NCBI GenBank assembly: GCA_965153455.1
Contig: OZ234498.1
Span: 12,462,001 to 12,526,000 of the forward strand
DNA length: 64,000 nt
Source of the DNA: Sphagnum compactum
Taxonomy: Eukaryota > Bryophyta > Sphagnopsida > Sphagnales
Reading direction: 5' to 3'
Every line of letters begins with the position of its first letter. Position 1 is the first letter of the stretch. The translations under genes and the position numbers were made by a program. Below, piece by piece: positions 12,756-25,720 of this stretch. Under the pieces are notes generated by a model, which ran no database searches, was not told the DNA's origin, and was given only the letters and a program-made list of their open reading frames with translations.

Positions 12756-15700
12756 CTTTTGTTTTGCTCAAGGGTATTTTTCAGTCTGCTCACATTTGAG
12801 GTTCCTACAAGCTCTTGATTGCAAAGAGAGAGGGTGGGAAAAAGGAGACAAATTTGAGCATTCTGTTTGTTGCTGCAATTGGAGGATTGCAGAATTCTGC
12901 TCACTTTCTCACTGGGCAAAAACAGAGAAGAAAAAACATAAGGAATAAGAAAAAGAAAAAAGTTGAGTGTTTCAGCTTTATGTATGTTTTCTGGTATCTG
13001 TGCCATTGAGAGGAAAAAAAAATTGATCGTTTTCTGAGTGGCAATCTTGTGAACCAAGATTTGTTAGTGTCTTCGAAAGAGTTGCACTAATTTCCAGTCC
13101 TCTGAAGCTGATAGTGGGTGAACTTCTCATTTTCTAGTGTGGACACTCGATTAGTGCTTGATTAGTGCTCAATTGGAGCTTGATTAGTGCACAACTCGGT
13201 GCTTGATTAGTGCTTGATTTGTGCTTGAAAATTGGCGCTTGATTAGTGTGCTTTGATTAGTAGTGTTATAAGGAAAGAATGCAAATTGGATTTTTCATAG
13301 CAAATCAAGATGTGATTTTGATGATTTTTTGTGGGTTTGCAAGTGCAGGTATGCATCAAATCGCACATCAACAACAAAGTATACATGGTATAGCTTCTTG
13401 CCAATGTCACTCTTTGAGCAATACCGAAGAGCCGCATATTGGTATTTCACCGCCATGGCAATTCTCTCGCTTGTCGGCTTGGGACCCTATAGCCCCATTA
13501 GTCTCTGGTTGCCACTTGCGTTTGTATTGGCTCTGGGCATATTACGAGACTTTGCAGAAGATTTGCGGCGGTCACGGGGTGATAAAGAGGTCAATTCTCG
13601 ACCCATTCTCGTGCATACAGGTGGAGGCCGATTTGAAGAGAAGCAGTGGAAGCACCTACGAGTGGGCGACATTGTCAAAGTCACCGATGGGAATTTTTTC
13701 CCTGCTGATTTGTTGCTCTTGTCATCGAGCACAACTGATGGTGTCTGTTATGTTGAGACCATGAATCTGGATGGTGAGACCAACTTAAAGGTAATGAGTT
13801 AGATAATATGATGCTTGATGCCATGGTACTAATCTTCTTCTGCAGATTTTTGTTGCAAAATTCATTTGTTTCAAATGAGAGAGAAATAGAGAACTCGTAG
13901 GGGTGGGGGATTCATCTCACAGAGAGAAAGGATGAGATACAAGAAAGATTTAATGCCACAACAAAGAAAGGCTTAGATACAAGTTTGGTTGTGGTGTTGT
14001 GCACTACAGGTACGACAAGCTCTAGAAAGCACATGGGATGTTGGTGGCAAGAAGGAAAGTGTGCTGGAAAACTTTGAAGCAGTTTTAGAGTATGAAGGTC
14101 CCAATCCCTCCTTGTATACATTTGTTGGCACGCTGAGACTTGAGGATGGACAAACGTTTCCAGTGGGACCTTCACAACTTCTCCTACGTGACTCGAGTCT
14201 TCAGAACACAGGCAGTATATTGGGGGCTGTTGTGTACACGGGTCATGACTCCAAAGTGATGCAGAACTCATTACCACCTCCTTCGAAGCGTAGTCGTGTG
14301 GATCGTACTCTGGACAAGATCATATGGGCTATGTTTGGTGTGCTGCTTTTGGTCAGTGTTTTGACGGCAGTGTTGTTGGCTGTTCGAACAAAGAATGCGG
14401 GAACTGATCCTTGGTACTTACAGCCCATCATCCGTGATTCCTATTACAACCCAAACAAAGCTGCTGTTGCAGGCATCATATCCTTTCTCAACAGCCTCAT
14501 TCTTTATGGCTACTTCATTCCGATTGCCCTTTATGTTTCACTGGAAATAGTTCGTGTGATTCAAGCCCGGTTCATCGCAGCAGACATTCATATGTACGAT
14601 CCAATCACCAACAAGGCTGCCAAGGTGAAATCAGCAGGTTTGAATGAAGAGTTGGGACAGGTAGACACCATCTTCTCCGACAAAACTGGCACTCTTACGT
14701 GCAATCAGATGGACTTCTTTCGGGTGTCAATTGCAGGAGTTGCATATGGGATTGGGACAACTGAGGTAGAAAGGGCAGCCAAGCAATTAGGCCTTGCTCT
14801 TGGTGGTGGTCCATCTCCACGTGACCCAAAAGACAATCTTCTTCGATTGAGCTCTGACAGAAAAGCTGAGCTTCAGGGGAGCATCAACATGATGGATAAT
14901 AATAATAATTATGGTCCTGATAACAACCCTTACAGAGAGAAAGGTTTCAACTTTTATGATGCGCGACTGCTTGGTGGCAATTGGATTCATGAACCATCTT
15001 CTCAAAACATTCAATTCTTTATGCAGATTCTTGCTCTATGTCACACGGCTATTCCTGATGGAATTCCAGAGGATCCAGCTTCGATGCGTTACCGAGCTGA
15101 ATCGCCTGACGAGGCAGCTTTGGTTGTAGCTGCCAAGCAATTCGGGTTCTACTTCTACAAGCGAACTCCGACAATGCTTCATGTAAGGGAAACTGTGAGT
15201 CCAAATTCAAACCCGGTGGACCAAGTCTACCAACTCTTGAATGTGTTGGAATTCTCGAGTGCTCGAAAGCGGATGTCAGTGATAGTGCGTTTCCCTGATG
15301 GGCGATTGCTGCTACTTTCAAAAGGAGCTGATTCTGTGATGCTCCAGCGGGTAGACAAGAACAAGAGTGGGTTTGTTAAAGAAACCAACAAGCATTTGAA
15401 GGATTTTGGTGAGGTTGGACTCCGCACCCTCGTGGTTGCTTACAGACAGTTGGATGAAGAAGAGTATAGCAAATGGCAAGCAAAGTATGCTGAGGCACGA
15501 GCGACTGTTGGGCGTGAGAGGGATTTACGCACAGAGGAACTAGCAGATGAGATTGAACAGGGCTTAACAGTTGTGGGTGGCACTGGAGTAGAGGATAAAC
15601 TTCAAGATGGTGTTCCAGAGGCGATTGATCATTTTGCTCGGGCTGGTATTAAGATCTGGGTCTTGACTGGCGACAAGGTAGAAACTGCCATTAACATTGG

Positions 15701-18096
15701 CTATGCCTGCAGGTGTGTGAACCATTTTTTCCCTTCTTTTTATAACTTCATTGTTACAGACCCTTTTTTGCACCTTCATCTTTTTGCTTAGATTTTCTTT
15801 GTTTTTTGGGTCTTTTTTTGCGTCCTAAATTGCCAGGCTATTTGGTGGGATGGTTATGCAGTTTGCTGCGACAAGGCATGGATAATTTGTTGGTGAGCTT
15901 AGAGGGTCCTGAAGCCCATGCTCTGGAAGAAAGAGCTACAAGGGATAATCTTTCACGTGATGAAATTGCAGAGGTTGGTTCTTTGCTCTTCTTCTGTAGC
16001 AGACAAATGAACTTGTTGTAGAAAATTTGGATGTTTTTGCTGGTGCTTGAACATATGTGCAGGAGCTTTGTCACCCATCAGGGATCATAGGTTTGGTATT
16101 CATTGGTGTGTGCTCATCTAACTGTGCTTTTTTCCTTTTCATGTTTGAATTGCAGGAGCAGAAGGCATTTGTGGGTCGCAAGCTTTCAGAGGCACTTGAC
16201 TTGGTTTTGACTCACCATGAAAATCTTCGAGAGTCAATGACCAGTGCAAAAGCAGTTAGTTTCAATGAGAGCTTACAGAGTGCACTATCGCGCAGTCTCA
16301 GTCGAACTAGCACATTGTCTCGCAACCTAAGCAAACACAGTGGTCACCATTCACGTACCCCGAGTGCTGGTACACAGAATGGCTTCCAGATGATGCCTTT
16401 GACATCCAATCATAAACAGACAGTTGGAATTGGCGATCTATCAGACCGACTAGTAGGTTTAGGAGATGCTGCTGATTATCCATTGCGTAAAGCAGATCAA
16501 CACTCTCACGCGATTGAGTACGCGCTCGTGATTGATGGTCAATCCCTGGCATTTATCCTTGATGAAGAGGAGCTGCAAGAGCGGTTTTTACGAGTGTGCA
16601 TCAATTGTGCTTCAGTGCTTTGCTGCCGAGTGTCACCCCGACAAAAAGCTCAGGTTACCCGGCTAGTAAGGAAGGGACTTGGTGAGAACCGATTGTGCCT
16701 GGCAATTGGTGATGGTGCTAATGATGTTGGGATGATTCAAGCTGCCGACGTTGGTGTCGGCATTGCGGGTGTTGAAGGTGCTCAGGTATTGACAATCTTC
16801 CAGGCTATTTGAAAGTTCATTCTGATTGAAAAGAGAGAACTATGAAGTTGTGCGATGCAAACTTTGAATGTACTGGTGACAGTATTTTTGCATACTTATT
16901 TTAAAGGTTTGCAAAAGAGAAATCACAGAAGTTAGTCAACAAGATCTACAGGGATCTCCATGCCATGGCTTTTCAATCTTTCAGTCTAGAGTATATCTTC
17001 TGAGCTGCCTTTCTAATGCTGTGTGTGTCTTGCTCTTGGTGGATCCAGGCAGCAATGGCTGCTGATTATGCCATCGCCCAATTCCGCTTTTTGGAGCGCT
17101 TGCTTCTTGTTCATGGTCGCTGGTGTTATCGTCGCATCTCCTTGATGGTAACAATTTCTGGACTTTGCAGCTTGTCAATTGCAAAGAGGCTCACATTCAT
17201 TCAAAGGCAAAAATCCAAGTACACAAAAGTCTTCGTAGACTGTGTATTAATTGCAAAATTTTAAAAACTCCCAAAAGCATGAGAGAGTGTGCCATTACAT
17301 ACATGGTTGTAGGTCATCAGGGATTCCCTTGTCTGACATGGTTGTGTGTTTTCATTTGCAGATCCTGTATTTCTTTTACAAAGTATGCATGCTTGGGTTT
17401 ATTGCTTTCTTCTGCAATTGCTTTGCATTCTTTTCGGGGAACCCATTTTACAATGATTGGTATGCCTCCTGCTACAACACGATATTCACAGCATTGCCAG
17501 TGTGCGTAATAGGCGTATTGGACCAGGATGTGTCTCCAGCTGAGGCACTTCGCTACCCAGAGTTGTACAGATCTGGGCAACGTGGAGAGATGTTCAACAA
17601 GAGGATTATATTTGGGTGGCTACTGAATTCTCTTTACACCTCAGCAGTCATCTTCTTCTTCCCACTGGCAGTGTACTCAGGACTGAGCGCAATCCGCCCT
17701 GGTGGTCAAGTATCTTCAATTCAAGACTATGGCGCAGGTATGTTTACAGTCCTGGTGCTTGTGCCAAACTTGCAGCTCTACATGGCAATCCAGTACTTCA
17801 CATGGATTCATCACCTGGCCATCTGTGCCAGCATTGCAATCTGGTACCTCTTTATCATCGTCTATGGCGCTTTGCCACCCTTGTGGGCTACCAATGCATA
17901 CAAGGAGTTTATTGAAGTGTTGGCTCCATCAGCTTCTTACTGGCTTCTGCAGGCGGTTGTGATTGTCGTCGCACTGTTGCCTGAATATCTCTACAGAAGT
18001 CTCAAATGGGCTCTTTACCCATCAGATTATCAGATTGTGCTGGAGTGCACAAAATTGGAGCACAAGCAAACTTCCAAGCAACAACACAGAGTCTAA
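12575..18096 (+). CDS. P4-type ATPase, phospholipid-transporting (ALA4-12-like flippase)
   Basis: Moves phospholipids from the outer to the cytosolic leaflet, in plants usually with an ALIS/CDC50 partner. Coding exons: 12575-12711, 13349-13790, 14010-15712, 15862-15973, 16156-16785, 17049-17147, 17362-18096. All introns are GT-AG and phases fit, giving 1285 aa, close to the 1150-1240 of plant ALA proteins. Visible motifs: first-exon RVIHCNRPD, actuator DGET (187-190), phosphorylation site DKTGTLT (Asp 417), KGAD (631-634), TGDK (746-749) and GDGANDV (983-989), then six C-terminal membrane segments. The start ATGGCG has good plant context and the RVIHCN motif is in frame with it. Oddities: PIAL at 364-367 where P4-ATPases usually have PISL, and a Ser-rich insert near 834-870. 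Intron 1 (637 bp) carries a (CT)n run and a minisatellite. Similarity is nearest the ALA4-12 cluster, from memory. Confidence 0.93.
12717..12751 (+). repeat. (CT)n microsatellite at the start of flippase intron 1
   Basis: An uninterrupted CT run begins five bases inside the intron 1 donor at 12712. Read through, it makes a false Ser-Leu open frame. Confidence 0.9.
13142..13260 (+). repeat. Intronic minisatellite of GCTTGATTAGTG units
   Basis: Six or more copies of a GCTTGATTAGTG-like unit with variable spacers lie in intron 1 of the flippase gene, ending about 90 bp before the acceptor. Confidence 0.8.
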
Positions 18097-19859
18097 ATCT
18101 TTGTATAACAATTTCTTGTCAACAGTCTTGTTTCCATTATCCCTTTGATTTTTTTTAATGGAAAAGTCTCTTAGTCTCCGCATTTCCCCCTCTCCCTGCT
18201 GCTGGACAAGCAACCTAAATGGGTTTCCCTTCCAAGTAATGAAGAGCGCTTCTACCATGAAGATCATCTGAGCTACATCCTCAGCAAATCATCCACCCAC
18301 AGAAATCCAAACGCAATACGGTACCAACAATTTGACATCAAACGGCAAAGCTAAGAAGCTGGTGAAACATAGAAGGTGCTTGCAAAGGTTGTTCTTGTTG
18401 AAGACCTTTTGGCCAGCAGTCCAGCTGCTGTTCAGTTCACAAAGTATCTGACCATTACCTTCATCAGCTTGAATGACTAGCTGCCATGACTCCCACCAAC
18501 ATTCATCAGCTCTCCCAGCGGTTGTGTAGATAAGTATATCATGAAATCTGCCCAACATTTTGGGCAAACAAATCATACAAGAATCTGCAGCATGAGTTTC
18601 TGTTGCAGAAGCAACAGTAAGATTCAAAGTCACACTACACAGTCACATGTGCCATCTTCCCACACCTGACCTTCCATCTGTAAGAACAAAAACTTGAGAG
18701 TAGTTTCACCTCCCTTAGCCAATTTGTCCAGTGTTAAGAGTGGTTCAAGTCCCACAACTCTCTCTCAGCCAGCTCACTGACAGACAGAAGTGCTCAAGGA
18801 AACTTTCTATCTTCCCTGGGATGATCTGAATCCTGAACTGCTTGCGTGTTTTAGAGAGGGAATAAGAACAACTTTTTGATTGCTGATATGACTGAACCAT
18901 GGTCATATGTGACAGTCCTCAAAATAAAATCAAGACACTTGCTAGGATCAAGACTCTAGCACTACCCATTGCACACTAAGCACATCATGGCTGAAGCGCA
19001 TGCTGGCCAAGTAATTCAAAGACTGTACAGAATCTGAAACTGACCCACACCAAAAAGGAAATCAGAATCTTCATTCAGTCAATAAAGTGGAGGTTTAGCC
19101 TGCTAGTGTCTATGATCTTTGCTAACACTTTGTTCTGAAAGTCAGAGAACAAGCTCCAAAATAAACCAACATTGTACATTGTACAAACCTCCACAATAAG
19201 AAGCTCTGCAACTTTACAATTGAAAAGTATTCAAAAGACACTCACAAGGCAAAGCAACGAGTTGACTTAGGAACCACCACAATACAGATTCCACACTTAA
19301 TATTCTTAGGAACAAACTGACCTCTGAATTTGAAGAACACTGCTGTCAGATCAGAACTAGGTCAAATACAGAATTGCTGCTCATCCTCTAGAATCTCACT
19401 ACTATCGTCTCTTGCGGTCTTCATTTTGAATGCTTTCCAATGCTCTCTTTATACCTGACACAAAGTCATCCAGTATGGCGCCAATCTCTGCCCTGTAATG
19501 TTGTTCACATTGCCATGATGAGTAAACACATGCAGCAAACTCAAAAGAGATTGTCTACAAACTTGAGCATCTTGAACAGCCAATCTAACAGCCTTCCACA
19601 TCAAGAAGCAGATGTTCCTACATGTTCTCAATTCTGCAAGTTGAATGGTTACATATGGTGAGATCTTACACATGCAAAACAGAGTTTCACAGTTTCCACT
19701 TCTGCAAAGTTTTATAACATCAGTTGCAAGTGCCATTGAGGAATAGGAATTGGAGACTTAAGACAACAATGCTTTGAGATCTGAGAGCTGAAATTTTTAG
19801 GCTTGGTTGCAAGTATTGAAAGTACTTCTTCGGGACCAGGTAGGTTTCAGAGATTTCAC
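18097..19859. other. Spacer between convergent genes; probably 3' UTRs
   Basis: The flippase gene (+) and the glycine-rich gene (-) converge here. The 1.76 kb has a more balanced base composition than the intergenic deserts, which suggests transcribed UTR. Minus-strand open frames of 114 and 95 codons (18289-18633, 19449-19736) lack family resemblance and have no clear splice link, so they are not called. Confidence 0.5.
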
Positions 19860-21219
19860 TCACCCACTAGAACCTGCGACTCCATTTGAACGCTTTGGCA
19901 GCCTTCCCAAATTGCTATATCTCCTATCTGCATCATATGCTCTGCCTTTACCCAGGCCATACCCAAATCCCACTCCCACCCCACAGCCCGCCCCTAATCC
20001 AAAGCCCAGCTGCAGCCCAGGGAATCCAAAACCAAGCCCTGCACCTGCACATTCCACACAGATCTACAAATGGTTTCAAGATATCATAGTCTGGGATTAC
20101 TTTAAACTCTGAAACTCCAAGGAATGCGCCAAGCTCTGAAACTAGCCATAAGACAACCTGCTAAAACTGCAATTGTCAAAAGCCCAGGAGTGCCTTTTAT
20201 ATTTGCACTATTGCTGTATATGTTCCAATTACCAAATTGCCTCATTTTGCACAAACAGATTTCACATTTTCATTCTTCACTAGGAACCTAATCCCAGAAG
20301 ACAGGAAATCAGGTTTTCATAGACCCAATTCAATTACATTACAAACAAGAGAACTTGCAAATCTCCGCATCACACCATTCAGTACCAAACCTACATTAGA
20401 ATGATTTTGAAAACTGTCATCTGCCCTAATTCCGACCACAAGTACTACAGAATTTACAAGTAGAAGAACAGAGACTAACCTAACACTACATACAGCCCTA
20501 TTCAACTTGCTGAAATAAAGCTCTGAGCTGTAGAAACTTCAAAGCCCATCATCACAACCAGCTTAAGTTGCAGCCATCAATCCCATAGTTTCCCAAAGAA
20601 TGGGTGCAAACTGAAAGCTCTAAACCCCAACAATCAAAAGTTCATCTTGCAATAAATCATAAGAACTGAGCTTTTTCCCAGAGAATAAGGACAAACAAGA
20701 CGCTGCTCAAAATTCCCAGGCTCAAAGGTCCATTTCAAACATGACTCTGCAAACTGGTTTACATCACACTCCTTTGCAAAAACAACAGAAAATTGCATCA
20801 CAACACAGTCTCCATTGACACATGTAAACCGGTGATGCACATAGCAGAGACAGAACTTGACAACAAAAAAAATTGACTCTCTCCCTTACCACCCCTCAAA
20901 GAATTCAGATAAAAAACACAGCAACCAACTAAACCTTCCTGCGATGCAATTCCCTAGACACAAACCCTAAAAAAGATTTGTGTATGAAAAAGAAATGCAT
21001 CACAGAGCACTTTTATCAATGTAACAGAAAACCCAAAACTTGCAAGTGAGGGGAATGATGAACCGAAAAAAAAAAAAACAAACCTCCAATGACGCCAGCT
21101 CCAACACCGAAACCACAGCCTATTCCATACCCAAATCCAGGTCCAAGCCTTCCAAAATCTGCTGTCTCCAATTTTGGTAGCCTCCAAAGCAAACCCTTTT
21201 GCTCATCATCATCCCTCAT
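19860..21219 (-). CDS. TGD5: Small glycine-rich protein, TGD5-like
   Basis: Two exons on the minus strand, 21219-21084 and 20044-19860, joined by a 1039-bp GT-AG intron that splits a Gly codon, give 106 aa. The protein opens with a charged segment containing WRLPKLETADFGRLGPGFG. Two glycine-rich hydrophobic stretches follow (about 24-47 and 48-80) with GxGxGCGxGxG patterns, then GYGLGKGRAYD and RRYSNLGRLPKRS. This layout matches the small plant proteins of the TGD5 type. Arabidopsis TGD5 acts with the TGD1-4 machinery in lipid transfer from ER to chloroplast. The assignment rests on remembered similarity; another glycine-rich family is possible. The start is the first ATG in frame; the frame stays open further upstream without an ATG. 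The C-terminal tail after RRYSNLG is less conserved. Confidence 0.72.
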
Positions 21220-24200
21220 CTTCTTACCCCACCAACCCAAGTCACAAAAAACCCAATCCCTTTTGTTGTTCCTTTCCCTTCCGTTCCTTCCCACAAGAAT
21301 GGCTTTTGATCACAACCCAATGACCAAATTGTTGTCGTTGCTGAGAGGGTACTTCCAACCCACTAGATCACAACAACACAATGACCCACAATTTGGTGTT
21401 CTCTAATCAACCACTTTTTTCCTTTCTTCTTTCTTCTTGTGCGTGTTTTGTACTTGGGTATACTTATGTGGGTACTAATTCTTTCCAACTCCTTCTTGTC
21501 CACAAATCCACACCCCTCCCCAAAAAGACCTAATTTACCCTAATCATCCAACCCATGCTTTACCATGGTCATCAATCCTTTTACCCTTGTAGGTGTGTGG
21601 GTGTATTTCTTAAAAAATTGTCATCTATCTTTTGTGCCTTTTGGGTACTAAAAAAACCCCCATTTTTTGGTCCACACCACTAAAATTTTTTACTCTACTA
21701 CTCATCCAACACTTGCATCCAACACATGCTTGCCATGCTTGTCAAGTTGTTTCTAGCCATTTTGGTGTTTCCTAGATATGGTCACCAATCTTTTGCCCTG
21801 TTAGGTCAAAGAAACGCCATTTTTGTCCACACCCTAAGGAAAAAACCTAAATTTACCTTAACTCATAAATGTCAGGGCAGACCATGCTTGGGATGGTCAT
21901 CAAGTTTTTAGTTTTTACCCATTTGGGTGCTTGTGTGTTTCTTAAATAGTTTTAGTTTCTCTCCTATGCATTGCAATAGGGATTCATGAGTTTGTTGTTT
22001 CTCAACATCATTGGTGTCGGTAAAATGCTACCTCCCGTGGTGTGCTGTGTGGTTTTTGTGTTGGACCAAGGATCTTTCTCAACTTACCTAACAATCATTG
22101 CCAAGCTTTTGAGCTTCTACATTTCTTTCTACTCATGGGACTTCAAGTAACTATTGTTCATGTGTGTGCAAGTTGTGAAACAAGGGATGATCAAAGGTTC
22201 TAGAGTTTTTTTTGCCTCCTTTGCACATTGTGTTCAAGTTTTTTGGATTGCAAGTTTCCATTAGTTGCAAGTGTTCCCTCAAGTTTCTCTCTCTCTTTAG
22301 TTCTACCTTTCTCACACTCTTTTTTGGTCTCATCGTTGCAAGTTGGTGTCATTTAGGCACCTATTTCTCCCCTTTGTCAAAACGCAGTCTCTCCTTGGCC
22401 ATCTCTCTCTCTTTCTCACCTCTCTATCGCAACTTGTCTTGGGCCATCGCATGCTCTCTCCCTTTTTGTGAAGCTCTCTCTCTCTAGCCATCACTCTCTC
22501 TTTCTCCTTTTTATTGTAGCTTATCCCAGGCCATTGCGCGTTATTTCCCCTTTGTCGAAGTTCTCTATCTCTCTCCCCTGGGGCCTTCATTATCTTTTCC
22601 CCTTTATCAAAATTGTCTCTCTCACCTTTCTCCACGTTCGCTCACTTTCTCCATGTCATCTTTTTCTCTCTCAAAACATGGCCAACAACAAAGCATAAAA
22701 TTCCCTCTTTAATAGAGGATAAAAATGGATACATTTAACAATACATACCAAATGGTATATATAAAGGCCCAAAAAATACACCATGAAATATAAACATCTA
22801 ATGTACACATATATAAACACATCATATGTCCACCATAATATTTTATTTAAACCTTTCAAAAGATCACACTAAATGATCTTTTCATTGAATGTTTAAAAAT
22901 ACAAACATTTAATGGGCTACCCATAAACCTGAATTAAATTTCCCATAAATTTCCCATAAACCTGAGTTACCCATAAAGTTTAATTTTACATGAGAAAAAG
23001 AAAAATATGGAAGCAAGGGCTTCATATTTCATAAACTTTTATTTGGTGACCGCCCACCAAGACAAATGCCTAAAAGGTTTGGATATGTTGCTACCCAAAA
23101 AAAACTTATAGAATTAATGAGATTAAGAAAGTTTTCATCCATTCATGGTCTATAAAAATTTGATCCATCCAGTCCAGACTTGGATGACCAAAGATTCAAA
23201 ACATTGACTTCTTGAGACTCAAGATACAACTTGAAAATGGCAACATGAAGTAGTAAATTTTGGAAGAAAGAGACAAATAAGTGGTTGGATTTTTTAAGAA
23301 CTAATCAGTAGAACGATGGTGTTGCAATCTTCCAAGAATAATTATGGACAAATAAAATAAGAGTAGACATTAATTTTATTTGTGCCATAAAGCTCAAGAA
23401 AAAGAGGAATAACAAATGCTTTGAAAGCATAGGTAAGGCAAAGCTCTCCAATGAACAATATGCAAATTGCATACTAATGAAGTTTTTTCTTTCCAAAAAT
23501 TGGTGTTGGATAGCATAGTGCACACGCAAGTTGCAAAACACTGAGAGGAAAGAGGAGTCCAGCATACAACTGCGTAAGTTTGAGGGCACAATTAAAGTGT
23601 AGTTGTTTTGTTGTATAGTTATGGCAACTTCAAAAAAGGTATGTCAAGGGGGGTGTTGCAACAAAAACCAATGTTTTCTTCTTTGGAGTAGTTTTTTGAT
23701 TTGAGCACTTACTCCAAACTGACTTATGTAAAATGATATAGGTTTGCTTTTGCATCCTATATGACATCGATAACAAGTCAGGGTTGCTTAAGAAGCCTAT
23801 TTTTCCTCACTTCCCCATTAAAAAAATGTTTGTGATTATAGTGGGATGGGGCTAGGTGAGGCAGGACCTGTTTGCAAGATGCTTTAACATACTTCAGGAA
23901 AGAAAAAAAAAAGTTGCAATTAAAGCATTGACCCTTAATGCCAACACGGATAAGTTTGTAAAAAGGGAAAATTGGTTTTGTGAAATAAACCTTGTAAGGA
24001 TGTAGGCAACTTGAAATTTGCTTATGGATTAAATAAGTAACACTCCTTTGGTGTCAACAACAAGTCTCAACATTTTTCTTGTTGAAGACATAAGATGCTT
24101 TTGAAATTTCCTTACTTGAAGCATAGTCTACGGCAAGGCCAGGCTTGAATCTTTTAAGAAAAAGATTGTTTATGTTAGGTCTTTTAACATAGAAATCGAA

Positions 24201-24364
24201 AGTAAATGCCAAAAATTGTAACCGGATGGTATGCTAAACTTGGGACAACGTACTGAACCAAGGGCAATTTACCAAATACAAAATGTAAAGTGAGGACAAA
24301 CCTAGCAAATGATTTCCAAAACCTTTAGACAAATGATTTTTAAAAAAATCAAAGTTAACAAATG
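21220..24364. other. Intergenic DNA, no gene seen
   Basis: Contains the upstream region of the glycine-rich gene, a pyrimidine-rich minisatellite (22260-22680) and AT-rich sequence. Open frames are short and follow the CT-rich repeat. No family motif recognised. Confidence 0.6.
22260..22680 (+). repeat. Pyrimidine-rich degenerate minisatellite, copy A
   Basis: Degenerate units of roughly 60 bp built from CTCTCTCC, TTGGCCATC and CCCTTTGTCGAAG-type phrases. The same phrases recur at 25150-25720. Flanks of the two blocks do not match, so they are not the LTRs of one element as far as I can see. Confidence 0.75.
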
Positions 24365-25106
24365 GGGTGAATGCATGGTAAGGTGGCTCATTTTAGGCAA
24401 ATGTTCCATTCCATAAGAGTCCATAATTGTTTTGCTAAAGAACATGGTTATTTGTTTATCATAACTTACGATTATAATCATTTATAAGTTGATATTCATA
24501 CATTTGTTGAACATTCATATTCTATTTTTAAACTTAAATAAAATGATGATAACGTTAGTTCTTTTAATGGATGATTTTTTTTTAAAAATATAATACTTGG
24601 AAAAATGTTTTATAAAATCCATATGAATAATGTCCCTTTTAGATTTTTCATAAACAAACACTTTTCAAACAAAAAAATTGTAACTCACAAGGACTTATGA
24701 AAATAAGGTCAAATTTTAACAATTTACAATTCCATACAAAATATTTATTGAAGTTTTCAAAAAAATGGTGCCATATATATGTTATTTATTCCATTCTTCA
24801 ACATATACTTAGTCACTAAAAATCAACTAAATTGAAATTTATTGTGAATAAATTGATGTTATACCATTGTAGTTAAAAAAAAACAGTCCATACGTTGTCC
24901 CCTCAAAAGTTCATTATTAACAACAAGAGTAAGATTTTCACAAAAACATTATACTTTTAATTTCATAATCAAGTTATGAAATTAGAATTAATTATCAATT
25001 AACAAATTGAAACATTCATTTATCACCACATCCATTTAAACAAAATGTACCCTGCAAAACTATGAATGTGATTCCATAAGTGAACCGCCTTACCATGCAT
25101 TCACCT
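24365..25106. mobile_element. Candidate 742-bp inverted-repeat element (MITE-like)
   Basis: The left end GGGTGAATGCATGGTAAGG and the reverse complement of the right end agree at 23 of 26 positions. AATG flanks both sides (24361-24364 and 25107-25110), a possible target duplication. The interior is AT-rich and non-coding. The superfamily is unclear: a 4-bp duplication is unusual and may be what is left of a longer one. Confidence 0.55.
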
Positions 25107-25149
25107 AATGATGAAATCACAAAAGGTCAAAATAAATGACTGAAAAAAA

Positions 25150-25720
25150 TTATGTCTTTTTCCCTGGCCACTATTCTTTTTCCCCTATCTATTGAAGCTC
25201 GTATTAAGCCATTCACATTCTCTCCTTTTTGCAAAAGTTCTTTTTTTCTCCTAAGGCTCTCACACTCTTTTTCCCTTCTATCGATGTTCTCTAATTCTCT
25301 CTCCTTGGTCATTGTGTTCTCTCTCCTTAGCCATTGCTTTCTACCCTCTGCCAACACTTTCTCCCTCCTTGGTCATCATGTTCTCTCGCTAACCATTGTG
25401 TTCTCTCTCTCCCTAGGCCACACACTCTCTCCCCTCTGTTGAAATTTTCTTTCTTTCTCCCTAGTCATTGTTATTTCTCTCCTTGGCCATTGTTCTCTCT
25501 CTCCATGGCCTTCACTTTCTTTCCCCTTTGTTGAAACACTCTCTCCTTGGCCATTATTTTCTTTCTCTCTACCATTGCTTTCTCTCCATGGCCATCATTC
25601 TTTTTCTCTCCTTGGGCCATCATTATCTTTCTTTTTCTTCCGTTTGTCCAAGTTCTCTAAGCTCCAACCCCTTTTTCTATTTGTCTCTTTTGTTTGTTAT
25701 AAATATCCAAACTTGAGCTT
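25150..25720 (+). repeat. Pyrimidine-rich degenerate minisatellite, copy B
   Basis: Repeats of CTCTCTCCTTGGCCATTG-like units with CCCTTTGTTGAA phrases, related to the block at 22260-22680. Open frames of up to 96 codons on the plus strand are Ser/Leu/Phe-rich translations of the repeat, not genes. Confidence 0.8.

Noticed and set aside
18700-18770. tRNA-like GGTTCAAGTCC
   Set aside because: The T stem does not pair in the canonical way and no acceptor or anticodon arm is visible.
18289-19736. Minus-strand frames of 114 and 95 codons between two convergent genes
   Set aside because: No homology recognised and no splice junctions linking them to the glycine-rich gene, whose stop codon comes earlier; probably UTR.
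25152-25716. Plus-strand frames up to 96 codons
   Set aside because: Translation of a CTCTCTCC/TTGGCCAT minisatellite; no independent coding signal.
22260-25720. Pair of pyrimidine-rich blocks as LTRs of one retroelement
   Set aside because: Their flanks and unit order do not match, no primer-binding site or internal genes are seen, and a separate inverted-repeat element lies between them.
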